From NCBI GenBank assembly GCA_002385825.1, contig DGEG01000130.1, positions 2,408 to 12,993 of the forward strand: a DNA stretch of 10,586 nucleotides, written 5' to 3'. The notes beneath the pieces are model-generated. The model was given only the letters and a program-made list of their open reading frames with translations, ran no database searches and was not told where the DNA came from. Shown here piece by piece: positions 1 through 7,823 of this stretch. Every line of letters starts with the position of its first letter. Positions within the stretch are counted from its first letter, which is position 1. Source of the stretch: Firmicutes bacterium UBA3932. GTDB taxonomy: Bacteria; Bacillota; Clostridia; Peptostreptococcales; Anaerovoracaceae. The position numbers and the translations under genes are program-made.

Positions 1-1073
1 GCCAGCGTCGCAACAGAAAGAACCTGCGTCTGCCCTCTGGTGAAAAGCCCGGATCCGTGAGTTCTTGGCAGGAAGTGAGTCTCGCACCAAATAGGCCTTA
101 TTTCGTCGTGGGTTCTGTTGTCCGGCCGGATGCCCTCATCAAGGATCATACTTCTTACAAGTTCCTTTTTAACGTCATACAGGACATTTTCAATATCCTT
201 TAAATTATCCGGGTAGATTTCACTGAAATGCTCCAGCGTCTCTGCCTCCACTGCATCCATTTTTTCCTCCCTTTCCTGTTTGTCGGGAGTCTGGATGGCA
301 CTTCTCATTTTTACTGTGGCAAATTCTCTTACGGCAGTTTCAATCTCCTTGGGGACCTGGTATAAAACAACCTCTTGCTTGGGTTTTCCGACTTCTTTTA
401 CTATATTGTCAATAAAGTCAATCAGAGGCTTAATCTCTTCGTGGCCAAATAATATGGCATCTAAAATAGTCTCTTCGGGGACTTCATTTGCTCCTGCTTC
501 GACCATCATGATGGCGTCCCTGGTACCTGCAACTACCAGATTAAGGTCGCTGACCTCCCTCTTATCCAATGTGGGATTAATGACGAACTCTCCGTCTACC
601 AATCCTACTGAGACAGCGCCTATCGGCCCTTCAAAGGGGATGTCCGAAATAGATAGAGCAATAGAAGAACCTATCATTGCAACCACGTCCGGTGTGCAAT
701 CAGGGTCCACGCACAAAACAGTAGCGATGACCTGCACATCGTTAAAGTAACCTTTTGGGAAAAGAGGCCTCAATGGCCTGTCCATCAGTCTTGCGCTGAG
801 AACTGCTTTTTCTGAAGGTCTTCCTTCTCTTTTAATAAATCCACCTGGGATCTTTCCCGCTGCATACATCTTTTCTTCAAACTCGCATGAAAGCGGGAAA
901 AAATCGATATCCTCCCGCGGTTCTGCAGAAGCGGTGGCCGTTACATTTACCACCGTATCGCCATAGCGCACGGTTACCGCGCCATTGGCCATCTGAGCAA
1001 CCTTTCCAATCTCTACTTGAAGCAGCCTTCCTCCTAAAGCCGTGCGGTAGGTCTTATAGTCTGTGAATCTCAT
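1..1073 (-). CDS. pnp: Polyribonucleotide nucleotidyltransferase (PNPase), N-terminal part
   Basis: PNPase degrades RNA 3' to 5' by phosphorolysis, releasing nucleoside diphosphates; it works as a ring-shaped trimer in the cytoplasm. I translated this stretch by eye: the start is MRFTDYKTYRTALGGR and the frame stays open to the window edge, giving about 357 of a usual ~700 residues. Seen are the first RNase PH domain (FFPLSCEFEEK, GGFIKREGRPSEKA, DRPLRPLFP near residues 65-105; GPIGAVSVG further on), the helical linker, and the start of the second RNase PH domain from RPDNR near residue 316 to THGSGLFTRGQTQVLS. The catalytic centre, KH and S1 domains lie outside. The ATG at 1073 follows GGGAGG at 1084-1089 with good spacing. 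It is last in the operon, 170 bases after rpsO, a pairing also known from E. coli. The truncation is due only to the window edge. Confidence 0.97.
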   Translation of the reverse strand, partial: MRFTDYKTYRTALGGRLLQVEIGKVAQMANGAVTVRYGDTVVNVTATASAEPREDIDFFPLSCEFEEKMYAAGKIPGGFIKREGRPSEKAVLSARLMDRPLRPLFPKGYFNDVQVIATVLCVDPDCTPDVVAMIGSSIALSISDIPFEGPIGAVSVGLVDGEFVINPTLDKREVSDLNLVVAGTRDAIMMVEAGANEVPEETILDAILFGHEEIKPLIDFIDNIVKEVGKPKQEVVLYQVPKEIETAVREFATVKMRSAIQTPDKQEREEKMDAVEAETLEHFSEIYPDNLKDIENVLYDVKKELVRSMILDEGIRPDNRTHDEIRPIWCETHFLPRTHGSGLFTRGQTQVLSVATL

Positions 1074-1083
1074 GTGTGTAATA

Positions 1084-1089
1084 CCTCCC
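1084..1089 (-). promoter_or_regulatory. Ribosome binding site of pnp
   Basis: On the minus strand GGGAGG lies 10 bases before the ATG at 1073. It fixes the pnp start and lies outside the long leader stem at 1110-1174, so the site itself is not inside that stem. Confidence 0.8.
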
Positions 1090-1109
1090 AATTTCACTTT
1101 TTCTGTAAT

Positions 1110-1174
1110 CGGGTCGGCTTGACAAGTTAACCTACTCTTAGCAATGAGTAAGCTAAATTCTCAAGCCAGACCCG
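1110..1174 (-). promoter_or_regulatory. Long imperfect stem-loop in the pnp leader
   Basis: The outer stem pairs 1110-1122 with 1161-1174, 13 base pairs with one bulged base at 1168. The inner stem pairs 1127-1137 with 1146-1156, 11 base pairs with two G-U wobbles when read as minus-strand RNA. Two mismatches and two A-U pairs lie between them, and the loop is 8 bases (1138-1145). No U-tract follows on the minus strand, so it is not an intrinsic terminator. In E. coli the pnp leader forms a double-stranded stem that RNase III cuts, after which PNPase represses its own translation. A similar use here is inference from shape and position only. Confidence 0.6.
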
Positions 1175-1206
1175 TACCCGATTATTGTCTATGAATAGTT
1201 TATGCA

Positions 1207-1237
1207 TCGAAGGCGGAGGATTATCCTCCGCCTTCGA
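1207..1237 (-). terminator. Perfect hairpin after rpsO, possible terminator or processing site
   Basis: Positions 1207-1221 and 1223-1237 form a perfect inverted repeat with a GC-rich core (GGCGGAGGAT / ATCCTCCGCC), starting 6 bases after the rpsO stop codon. A run of T is missing on the minus strand (TGCATAAACT follows), so intrinsic termination would be weak. It could partly terminate, protect the rpsO mRNA 3' end, or mark an endonuclease cut between rpsO and pnp. The hairpin is certain; its role is not. Confidence 0.45.
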
Positions 1238-1243
1238 ATTACC

Positions 1244-1510
1244 TTATTTTCTCAACCCTAAACGGGCAATGAGGGCCCTGTACCTCTCAACATCCTTATT
1301 TTTCAAGTAGTTCAGCATGTTACGCCTCTGTCCTACCATCTTTAAGAGGCCCCTCCTGGAATGATGATCTTTTTTGTGTTGTTTCAGGTGCTCGTTCAGA
1401 TCGTTAATCCTATAGGTTAGGATAGCGATCTGTACTTCCGGTGAACCCGTGTCACCTTCATGTCTTTTGAACTCTTCGATAATCTGTGCTTTTTTTTCCT
1501 TGTCAATCAT
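1244..1510 (-). CDS. rpsO: 30S ribosomal protein S15
   Basis: S15 binds the central domain of 16S rRNA early in 30S assembly and also forms a bridge to the 50S subunit. The protein of 88 residues begins [14 protein letters not shown] and carries the family signature: [13 protein letters not shown] near residues 17-29, the loop [12 protein letters not shown], and [12 protein letters not shown] before the C-terminal RLGLRK. An in-frame ATG nine codons upstream would add a lysine- and arginine-rich extension, but AGGAGAAG at about 1515-1522 sits correctly for the inner ATG and 88-89 residues is the usual length. It lies 80 bases after ribF and 170 bases before pnp, so it may have its own regulation; S15 commonly represses its own mRNA in bacteria. 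Confidence 0.97.
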   Translation of the reverse strand: MIDKEKKAQIIEEFKRHEGDTGSPEVQIAILTYRINDLNEHLKQHKKDHHSRRGLLKMVGQRRNMLNYLKNKDVERYRALIARLGLRK

Positions 1511-1514
1511 AATT

Positions 1515-1523
1515 CTTCTCCTT
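1515..1523 (-). promoter_or_regulatory. Ribosome binding site of rpsO
   Basis: AAGGAGAAG on the minus strand with GGAG 7 bases before the ATG at 1510. It lies inside the coding stretch of the longer alternative start, which argues for the 88-residue product. Confidence 0.75.
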
Positions 1524-1590
1524 TTCTTTTTATACACCTATGCCGTGTCCTGCGTCGGAGAATCGCAAAACTCAGCAATAGGAAATTGAA
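1524..1590 (-). other. ribF-rpsO gap, possible S15 leader
   Basis: This gap between the ribF stop and the rpsO ribosome binding site is one of only two sizeable gaps in the operon. It contains a GC-rich patch (ATTCTCCGACGCAGGACACG on the minus strand) that could fold into short stems. I see no convincing -35/-10 pair and no terminator. S15 leaders that bind the protein are known in several bacterial groups, but no specific one is recognised here. Confidence 0.25.
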
Positions 1591-2526
1591 TTAACACTTT
1601 ATGATACCATGATAGGCCGCTGCTGTCAAGCAGTCCTTCTTGATCTGTACAGCCAACTCCTCCACGTTCCTGAACATGATTTCCGGGCGAAGCATTTCAA
1701 GAAATTCTACCCGGACTTCCTCTCCATAAATTTCTTTATTAAAATTAAAAATATGCGTTTCCATATTCCTTGCCCTTGTATTGCACACCGTCGGCCGTAC
1801 TCCTACATTGGTAACGCTCGGATATCTGATTCCGTCATAGTTGCAATAAGTCACATAGACGCCGTCGGCGGGACAGACCATATCTTCATCAATGGAAATA
1901 TTCAAAGTGGGGAAACCCAAAGTCCTTCCAAATCTGTTTCCCATGATCACCTTTCCCCGCAAGCTGTAATAGTGACCCATAAAAGCCAGGCATTGATCCA
2001 CTTGACCGCTTGATATGAAATTCCTGATAATCGTGCTGCTGACAATTTGTCCCCGCACCATGTACGGTTCCAGTACATGTATACCAAAACCGTTAGCAAG
2101 GCCCACCTTCATAAGAGTCTCCGGTGTGCCTTCTCCGTTGCGCCCGAAGCGATAGTTAAAGCCACAGTAAGCTTCTTTCATGCGCAATTTTTTTACCAGC
2201 AGTTCCATTATGAACCTTTCAGGCTCCATATCTCGTATGGTTTCATCGAATGGAATCGATACAACATAATCTACGCCAAGATCGCCGAGTATTTTCACTT
2301 TTTCGTCACAATAGAGGATATTTTTCACCACTTGCTTTCCGGCAAGAAGGTTCTTCGGATGATTGCTGAAGGTGAATACAGCGCTCTTTAAATTGGTGCC
2401 TATAGCACTGTTAACAGTCCTGCGAATTAATTCCTGATGACCTTTATGAACGCCATCGAAATTACCCAAAGCGACTACGGTCTCCTCTATTTTGTCAATT
2501 TCTTCTAAACTTGTAAACAGCCTCAT
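1591..2526 (-). CDS. ribF: Bifunctional riboflavin kinase / FAD synthetase
   Basis: RibF converts riboflavin plus ATP to FMN and then FMN plus ATP to FAD in the cytoplasm. The N-terminal nucleotidyltransferase domain shows VALGNFDGVHKGHQEL near residues 18-35, the HxGH-type nucleotide-binding motif, and later CGFNYRFGRNGEG. The C-terminal riboflavin kinase domain shows GRTLGFPTLNI, ADGVYVTYC, NVGVRPT and a closing stretch ending LRPEIMFRNVEELAVQI. At about 311 residues it has full family length. I chose the ATG at 2526 because it overlaps the truB stop as ATGA and gives MRLFTSLEEI, close to homologous starts; an ATG two codons earlier (2532) is also possible. AAGGTG lies just upstream within truB. 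No FMN riboswitch precedes it, as expected for a gene inside this operon. Confidence 0.96.
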   Translation of the reverse strand: MRLFTSLEEIDKIEETVVALGNFDGVHKGHQELIRRTVNSAIGTNLKSAVFTFSNHPKNLLAGKQVVKNILYCDEKVKILGDLGVDYVVSIPFDETIRDMEPERFIMELLVKKLRMKEAYCGFNYRFGRNGEGTPETLMKVGLANGFGIHVLEPYMVRGQIVSSTIIRNFISSGQVDQCLAFMGHYYSLRGKVIMGNRFGRTLGFPTLNISIDEDMVCPADGVYVTYCNYDGIRYPSVTNVGVRPTVCNTRARNMETHIFNFNKEIYGEEVRVEFLEMLRPEIMFRNVEELAVQIKKDCLTAAAYHGIIKC

Positions 2527-3470
2527 CTGCATAACACCTTATCCGCAGTATATATTCTTTTTTTATCGTCGTAAAGAGCAACTCCCAGAAATCTTTCTTT
2601 TGAATAGACGCAATAGGAGCGATCAAGCCCTTCACGAGCCCTTATATGTTTTGTTGCATATCCAGCCTTAGGCTGCCGTATTATCTCCGCTTCGTCATCT
2701 CTAATAAAACCCCCGTTGCTAAACCATTCTGCCCTATTCTCAGGGATGTTTATCTTGCCGAAATGAGTCAGCGGGTAATCCACAGGAAGTAAATAATTCC
2801 GCCAGCCTTGTTTTAATCGCTCAAGGGGCACCGCTTCCGCCAACCGAAACTCTCCGCTGGCAGTGCGCAGTAAAAAACTCATGGCTCCCCCGAATCCAAG
2901 AAGTTTGCCCGCTTCATGACAAACGCTTCTCACATAAGTTCCTTTTGAACATCTCATGTCAAAAGTAATTCTCCCGGCAGCCCTGTCATATTCCACAATA
3001 CGCAGTTCATGGATGATGGCAGGTCGTTTTGCTGCCTCTACTTGCTTTCCTTCCCGCGCATACTCATAGAGACGCTTTCCTCCGATGCGAACAGAAGAAT
3101 AAGAAGGAGGCGTTTGATAGATTTCTCCGGTGAAAGTCTGAAAAACTTTTTCTATAGTCTCTGGATCCGGGTTTTCGAACTTTTCTCTGTTGTCATGCAA
3201 TACGTTGCCCCAGATATCCCATGTATCCGTGATGATACCCAGGATCATTTGACAGCGATATACTTTGTGATCCAAATCCAGATATTCTACAATGCGAGTG
3301 GCATTGCCGATACATAATGGCAAGACTCCCGCCGCCATGGGATCCAAGGTCCCTGTATGTCCAATACGCTTGATTCCTGTTAACTTTCTGAGATAATGCA
3401 CACAATCGTGGGAAGTCATTCCGGCAGGTTTGAGAAGGTTAATTAATCCGTTATTACTTTTCAATTCCAT
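2523..3470 (-). CDS. truB: tRNA pseudouridine(55) synthase
   Basis: TruB converts uridine 55 in the T-loop of almost all tRNAs to pseudouridine and also helps tRNA folding. The 315-residue protein begins MELKSNNGLINLLKPAGMTS and shows the TruB motif GHTGTLDPMAAGVLP, whose aspartate (D43) is the catalytic nucleophile. Further family segments are VYRCQMILGIITDTWDIWG, TPPSYSSVRIGGKRLYEYAR near residue 120, and CSKGTYVRSVCHEAG, which is part of the catalytic fold. The C-terminal ~80 residues form a small domain of the TruB C-terminal type. It follows nrnA by 4 bases, with GAAGG in the nrnA end serving as ribosome binding site, and overlaps ribF by 4 bases, so the three genes are probably translationally coupled. 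Confidence 0.97.
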   Translation of the reverse strand: MELKSNNGLINLLKPAGMTSHDCVHYLRKLTGIKRIGHTGTLDPMAAGVLPLCIGNATRIVEYLDLDHKVYRCQMILGIITDTWDIWGNVLHDNREKFENPDPETIEKVFQTFTGEIYQTPPSYSSVRIGGKRLYEYAREGKQVEAAKRPAIIHELRIVEYDRAAGRITFDMRCSKGTYVRSVCHEAGKLLGFGGAMSFLLRTASGEFRLAEAVPLERLKQGWRNYLLPVDYPLTHFGKINIPENRAEWFSNGGFIRDDEAEIIRQPKAGYATKHIRAREGLDRSYCVYSKERFLGVALYDDKKRIYTADKVLCR

Positions 3471-3474
3471 CCTA

Positions 3475-4464
3475 TCAACCTTCTATACTGTCCAATTCTT
3501 CGCATATTGCTTCTATTATAAACGGCTTAACTTCCTCTATGGTCCCCGGAATTGTACAGCCGGCAGCTTTCGTGTGCCCCCCTCCCGCAAACTTCAATGC
3601 GATCTTTGAAACGTCAGCTTTTGTTTTTGAGCGCATTGTCACCCGGACCTTTCCTTCTTCCTCTCTTAAAAAGGCGGAGATCTCAACTCCGTCAATACTG
3701 CGAAGCTCTTCCACAAGTCCATCCGTCTCCGCGGGCAAAGCACCCGTCTCCGTCAGCATTTGCTGCGTCATGACAGCTAAATTGGCTTTACCTCCACATA
3801 TCATCTCCATAGTGTTTAAAATCGCAATGAACAGTTTTACCTTCTCTAATCTTTTTCTCTGGTATACTTCAACTGCTATTTTGTTATGATCCATTCCGGT
3901 TTTGTATAGCTCAGCAACTGTCATATGAGTAGAAGCGGAAGTGTTGGAATATATAAAGCTGCCTGTGTCGGTTAAAATAGCCGTATAAATCGCCTCGGCA
4001 ATTTCCGCATCCAAAACCACTCCCATTTCTTTCAACAGCATAAACAAAATCTCACCCGTGGATGAAGCTTCTTTATCTACATACCAATATTCCGCAAAGG
4101 AAGGTTGAGATGTGGCATGATGGTCCAAAAGGACAGTCTGTTTTCCATTATTGAACACTTCTTGCCTTTTTTCAAGCCTCATCCAATCGCTGCAGTCTAA
4201 AGCAATACACACGTCCGCTTCCATGCCGGAATAATCTGAGGTACAATATCCATTATCTAAAAACCTCAGATTCCCTGGGATTTCATCTTCAATCAGAACA
4301 TATGCAATTTTTCCTTGCTTCCGCAGGGCACTGCAGAGCGCCACCGCCGATCCCAGAGTATCCCCGTCCATTTGCAAGTGCGGAAATATCAGCACGGAAC
4401 CGGCGTCATTCAGTAAAGCTGCGATTTGGGCAAGGCTACTTTTATTGCTTGTCCTTTTCTCCAT
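3475..4464 (-). CDS. nrnA: DHH/DHHA1 phosphoesterase, nanoRNase / pAp phosphatase
   Basis: NrnA-type enzymes remove the last 2-5 nucleotide RNA fragments left by other RNases, and dephosphorylate pAp to AMP, using manganese. The 329-residue protein has the DHH-family motifs: HLQMDGDTLGSA (residues 29-40), ALDCSD (88-93), LLDHHA with the DHH triad at 114-116, TDTGSF (165-170), and the DHHA1 substrate-binding motif GGGHTKAAG at 294-302. All metal-binding positions look present. It starts inside the end of rbfA (23-base overlap) after GGAAGGAAGAAG, and ends 4 bases before truB. Its place in the nusA-infB operon between rbfA and truB is the usual Bacillota arrangement and supports NrnA over other DHH relatives; the substrate preference is inferred from the family. 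Confidence 0.93.
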   Translation of the reverse strand: MEKRTSNKSSLAQIAALLNDAGSVLIFPHLQMDGDTLGSAVALCSALRKQGKIAYVLIEDEIPGNLRFLDNGYCTSDYSGMEADVCIALDCSDWMRLEKRQEVFNNGKQTVLLDHHATSQPSFAEYWYVDKEASSTGEILFMLLKEMGVVLDAEIAEAIYTAILTDTGSFIYSNTSASTHMTVAELYKTGMDHNKIAVEVYQRKRLEKVKLFIAILNTMEMICGGKANLAVMTQQMLTETGALPAETDGLVEELRSIDGVEISAFLREEEGKVRVTMRSKTKADVSKIALKFAGGGHTKAAGCTIPGTIEEVKPFIIEAICEELDSIEG

Positions 4465-4852
4465 CTTCTTCCTTCCGATCGTCGCCTATACCAAGTTGAT
4501 TTAAAACCTTGGTTATACGGCGACCGTATTCCATCGATGTGTCAATTCGAAACAATAAGTCCGGCACCGATCTAAGCTTAATTTGGCGGGCGACTTCTCT
4601 TCTGATGAGCCCTTTTGCACTCTGAAAGGCATCCAGCACTTCCTGCTTCCTGCTATCCGTTGGTCCGTCCTCATTCGTGTCGTCCAATATAGAAATATAG
4701 AGCGTCGCATAACTGTAATCTGCAGTTACTTCAACCGCTGAAATACTCACGATACCAGAAAGGCGGGGATCTTTAATCTCCTTGAGCAAAAGCTCGCTGA
4801 CCACCTTTCTGATCTCTTCTCCGAGTCTACCGGCTCGATACCCCTTACCCAT
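4442..4852 (-). CDS. rbfA: Ribosome-binding factor A
   Basis: RbfA binds immature 30S subunits and helps processing of the 16S rRNA 5' end; loss causes cold sensitivity in model bacteria. The 136-residue protein has the single KH-like fold of the family: RLGEEIRKVVSELLLKEIKD (residues 9-28), DPRLSG (28-33), VEVTADYSYATLYISI (40-55), the helix kink SAKG at 78-81 typical of RbfA, then LRSVPDLLFRID and a final helix. The C-terminal tail is charged and rich in lysine, aspartate and glutamate. The ATG at 4852 comes 5 bases after the infB stop, with GAGG inside the last infB codons as ribosome binding site. The tail overlaps the start of nrnA by 23 bases in another frame. Confidence 0.97.
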   Translation of the reverse strand: MGKGYRAGRLGEEIRKVVSELLLKEIKDPRLSGIVSISAVEVTADYSYATLYISILDDTNEDGPTDSRKQEVLDAFQSAKGLIRREVARQIKLRSVPDLLFRIDTSMEYGRRITKVLNQLGIGDDRKEEDGEKDKQ

Positions 4853-4857
4853 TTTTC

Positions 4858-7812
4858 TTACCTCGCTATTTCCTCCATCTTGAAGGCTTCAATTATGTCT
4901 CCTTCTTTGATGTCGTTATAATTTTCTATACCGATACCGCATTCGTATCCCTGGTTCACTTCTCTCACGTCATCTTTATATCTCTTCAATGAGTAGATCT
5001 TTCCTTCGTGGATGACAATGCCGTCTCTGATCAGCCGAATTTCTGCATTTCTTTGGATTTTACCTTCCAGAACGTATGCGCCTCCGACTATTCCAACGCC
5101 TGGAACCTTGAAAGTATTACGAATCTCGACTTTGCCGAGAATGACTTCTTTATATTCAGGATCCAACATTCCTTTTATGGCAGCCTCTACATCATCTATT
5201 ACATCATAAATGACGCGGTAAGTACGAATTTCTACATCTTCACGTTCTGCCATGGCAGTAACGGTTGAACTTGGGCGTACGTTGAATCCGATTATTACCG
5301 CATCGGATGTAGATGCCAACATTACATCGGATTCTGTTACTGTGCCTACTCCGGAGTGGATAATCTTCACTCTTACATTTTCGGTATGCAAACGTTCAAG
5401 GGAGGAAATCAAAGCTCCAACTGAACCCTGAACATCCGCCTTAATTATTAAATTAAGTTCCTTGACTTCCCCTTCTTTTATCTGGCTGAACAGCTGTTCC
5501 AGCGTTGTTCTGGAGGTTTTAACCATCACTTCTTCTCTGAGCTTCAACCGTCTCTTCTCCGCAATTTCTCTGGCGATCCGATCTTCCCTTACCGCATGAA
5601 ACTGGTCGCCGGCCTCGGGGACATCATCAAGACCAATGATCTCTACAGCCGTGGCAGGTCCCGCTTTATTGATTCTTTCGCCTTTAAAATTAGTCATCGC
5701 CCTGACTTTTCCGCTGCAGATGCCTGCGACTACGGGCATGCCTGTTTCCAAAGTGCCGTTAAGGACCAACAGAGTGGCCACCGGTCCTTTAGATTTATCC
5801 AAACGGGCCTCCAAAACGGTACCCATAGCCAATCTATTGGGGTTTGCTTTTAACTCCATAACCTCTGCCTGAAGCAAAATCATCTCCAGCAAATTGTGAA
5901 TCCCGTCGCCTGTTTTAGCAGAGACAGGTACACAGATGGTATCTCCTCCCCATTCTTCCACCAGCACTCTCTGATCTGCAGGAAGTCCGGCCAGGTCTTG
6001 CTTAACACGGTCAGGATCTGCTTCAGGCTTGTCGACCTTATTTATCGCCACAATTATGGGAACTCCCGCAGCTTTGGCATGGCTGATAGACTCAATAGTT
6101 TGAGGTTTTACACTGTCGTCTGCCGCCACAACCAATATAGCTATATCCGTTACATGAGCTCCCCTGGCTCGCATCGCTGTAAATGCTTCATGGCCGGGGG
6201 TATCGAGGAAAACTATCCTTTGCCCGTTAACCGTAACTTCCGAAGCACCAATATGCTGCGTTATTCCTCCCGATTCCGTAGAAGTAACGTTAGTTTTTCT
6301 TATAGCATCAAGAAGGGAGGTTTTACCATGGTCAACATGACCCATAACTGTGATAATCGGGGGACGGCTCACCAGATCGGAAGGTTTGTCTTCAAAGGTT
6401 TCAATACCTTCTTCAACGGTCTCCTCTTCCACCTTATCTACAACTATATTTACGCCTAATTCGGCACCGACCAATATTACCGTATCCTCATCAAGATTTT
6501 GGTTGATATTGGCCATGATGCCAAGTTTCATCAACGCCATTATGATTTCTGAAACGGATTTATCAATTTGTTCTGATAGTCCTTTAACAGTAATCGGTAC
6601 ATTTATAACTTTTGTGCCGGGCGTTAAAGCTTCTAAATCGATAGTACTTTCTGGTTCCACTTGTTTTTCTGCCTTTTTCTTGGATTTTTTTGGTGTGGGT
6701 TTTTCCATGGAGAGAGTTTGCCAGTCATCAGCCTTCTTAAAATCTCTTTTACCGGCCTTTTCTTTGTCCACTTTCCCACGTGGTTTTTTGTCTTTCTCTT
6801 TTTTCCCTACGGGTTCATCATCTATAATTGAGGTTTTTTTCTGTCTTGTATGTCTTTCTGCAACTTTATCGCTCTTCGGTGGAACGATGTCTTCTCTTGG
6901 GACTGCGACCTTTGCTGTATCAGCTTTCTCAGCTTTTGCAGCAACCTTCTTCTCGGCTTTGGCCCCAGCGGTTTGTTTTGCAGTTTTCTCCTTGGCAGGT
7001 TTCGCTGTAACTTCTTTTGCTGCCTTCTCTTTCGCTGTCTTTTCTTTAGCTGCTTTTTCCTTCGCCGCTTTCTCCTCAGCCTCTTTCGCCGCCTTCTCTT
7101 TGGCTGCTTTCTCGGCTTCAATTTCCGCTGCTTTTTTCTTTATTACCACTCCTCTAGGAACAGCAGGCTTTTCTTCTGTTTTAGGTGCCTCTTCTTGTAC
7201 TGGTTCTTTCACTGTTTCTTTTTTGGGAGCGGCTTTCTCCTCTTTAACCGGTTCAGCTATTTTAGCTTCTGTCTCAGTCTTTGCAGGATCTTCTTTCTCT
7301 TTAATGTCTTGCACGGAAGCCGACTTTGGCAGTGGGACGCCCACAGGCGCCTGGACCGACGCGGATTTTGGCAAGGGAACACCGACGGGAGCTTGGACCG
7401 ATGCGGATTTTGGCAAGGGAACACCGGTAGGTGGTTGTATTGCGGCAGATGCCTTAGCCTGCATTGCGTCTCTGGCCGAGTCTATTGTTCTTTGTGCCGC
7501 TCTCGCTTCTGCTTTCGCTTTTTGTTCAGCCTTTTCTCGCAATACTTTCGCAGCCACCGTAGCAGGTTTTACCGCAACCTTAACCTCCTTACTCTTTGGT
7601 TCTGTTGTGCTCTTCGGAGGTGCTTTTACTATCTTTGTCTCGGTGGTTTTCGTTCTGCTATGCAGGATCATGTTGGTGATTGCCTTTACATCAATATCCG
7701 ATATGACGCTATTATGGCTCTTTGCCTCTATCCCCATAGCGTTGATTTTTTCCAGCAACTCCTTGGAATCCATTTCTAATTCTCTTGCAATCTCATACAC
7801 TTTCTTTGACAT
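4858..7812 (-). CDS. infB: Translation initiation factor IF-2
   Basis: IF-2 is the GTPase that places initiator fMet-tRNA on the 30S subunit and promotes 50S joining. At 984 residues it is long for a Gram-positive IF-2. Parts in order: an N-terminal IF2-N helix bundle ([20 protein letters not shown]), a lysine/alanine/glutamate-rich linker to about residue 395 with two internal repeats (at 130-167 and 234-279), a second IF2-N type domain near 397-465, then the G domain with GHVDHGKT at 491-498, DTPGH at 537-541, NKVD at 591-594 and SAKTGDG, followed by domains II-IV. All GTPase motifs are intact. I chose the ATG at 7812, not the GTG two codons earlier, because GAGGTG at 7818-7823 is spaced correctly for it. 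It starts 9 bases after ylxQ. Confidence 0.98.
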   Translation of the reverse strand: MSKKVYEIARELEMDSKELLEKINAMGIEAKSHNSVISDIDVKAITNMILHSRTKTTETKIVKAPPKSTTEPKSKEVKVAVKPATVAAKVLREKAEQKAKAEARAAQRTIDSARDAMQAKASAAIQPPTGVPLPKSASVQAPVGVPLPKSASVQAPVGVPLPKSASVQDIKEKEDPAKTETEAKIAEPVKEEKAAPKKETVKEPVQEEAPKTEEKPAVPRGVVIKKKAAEIEAEKAAKEKAAKEAEEKAAKEKAAKEKTAKEKAAKEVTAKPAKEKTAKQTAGAKAEKKVAAKAEKADTAKVAVPREDIVPPKSDKVAERHTRQKKTSIIDDEPVGKKEKDKKPRGKVDKEKAGKRDFKKADDWQTLSMEKPTPKKSKKKAEKQVEPESTIDLEALTPGTKVINVPITVKGLSEQIDKSVSEIIMALMKLGIMANINQNLDEDTVILVGAELGVNIVVDKVEEETVEEGIETFEDKPSDLVSRPPIITVMGHVDHGKTSLLDAIRKTNVTSTESGGITQHIGASEVTVNGQRIVFLDTPGHEAFTAMRARGAHVTDIAILVVAADDSVKPQTIESISHAKAAGVPIIVAINKVDKPEADPDRVKQDLAGLPADQRVLVEEWGGDTICVPVSAKTGDGIHNLLEMILLQAEVMELKANPNRLAMGTVLEARLDKSKGPVATLLVLNGTLETGMPVVAGICSGKVRAMTNFKGERINKAGPATAVEIIGLDDVPEAGDQFHAVREDRIAREIAEKRRLKLREEVMVKTSRTTLEQLFSQIKEGEVKELNLIIKADVQGSVGALISSLERLHTENVRVKIIHSGVGTVTESDVMLASTSDAVIIGFNVRPSSTVTAMAEREDVEIRTYRVIYDVIDDVEAAIKGMLDPEYKEVILGKVEIRNTFKVPGVGIVGGAYVLEGKIQRNAEIRLIRDGIVIHEGKIYSLKRYKDDVREVNQGYECGIGIENYNDIKEGDIIEAFKMEEIAR
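6976..7113 (-). repeat. Pentapeptide-like AAKEK repeat in the IF-2 linker
   Basis: Residues 234-279 of IF-2 are built from about nine near-copies of a five-residue unit ([10 protein letters not shown] and variants), a 15-base period in DNA. The composition predicts a long charged helix or coiled rod. Codons vary among GCA, GCG, GCT and GCC for alanine, so the DNA copies are not recent perfect duplications. Confidence 0.8.
7309..7434 (-). repeat. Three 42-base tandem repeats in the IF-2 linker
   Basis: Three consecutive units encode 14 residues each, with the shared core [10 protein letters not shown] at residues 130-139, 144-153 and 158-167. The two units nearest the protein start (7351-7434) are similar in DNA. 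The third (7309-7350) encodes the same 14 residues as its neighbour but differs at about a dozen bases, all at synonymous positions. Confidence 0.85.
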
Positions 7813-7817
7813 AAACA

Positions 7818-7823
7818 CACCTC
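7818..7823 (-). promoter_or_regulatory. Ribosome binding site of infB
   Basis: GAGGTG on the minus strand overlaps the ylxQ stop codon and lies about 7 bases before the ATG at 7812. It is too close to the alternative GTG at 7818, so it selects the ATG start. Confidence 0.75.

Noticed and set aside
280..750. Plus-strand open frame opposite pnp
   Set aside because: The minus strand here encodes clear PNPase domain sequence; the plus-strand product has no recognisable motif.
1110..1174. Riboswitch or intrinsic terminator in the pnp leader
   Set aside because: There is no T-run after the stem and no recognisable ligand-binding core; a double-stranded processing element fits better.
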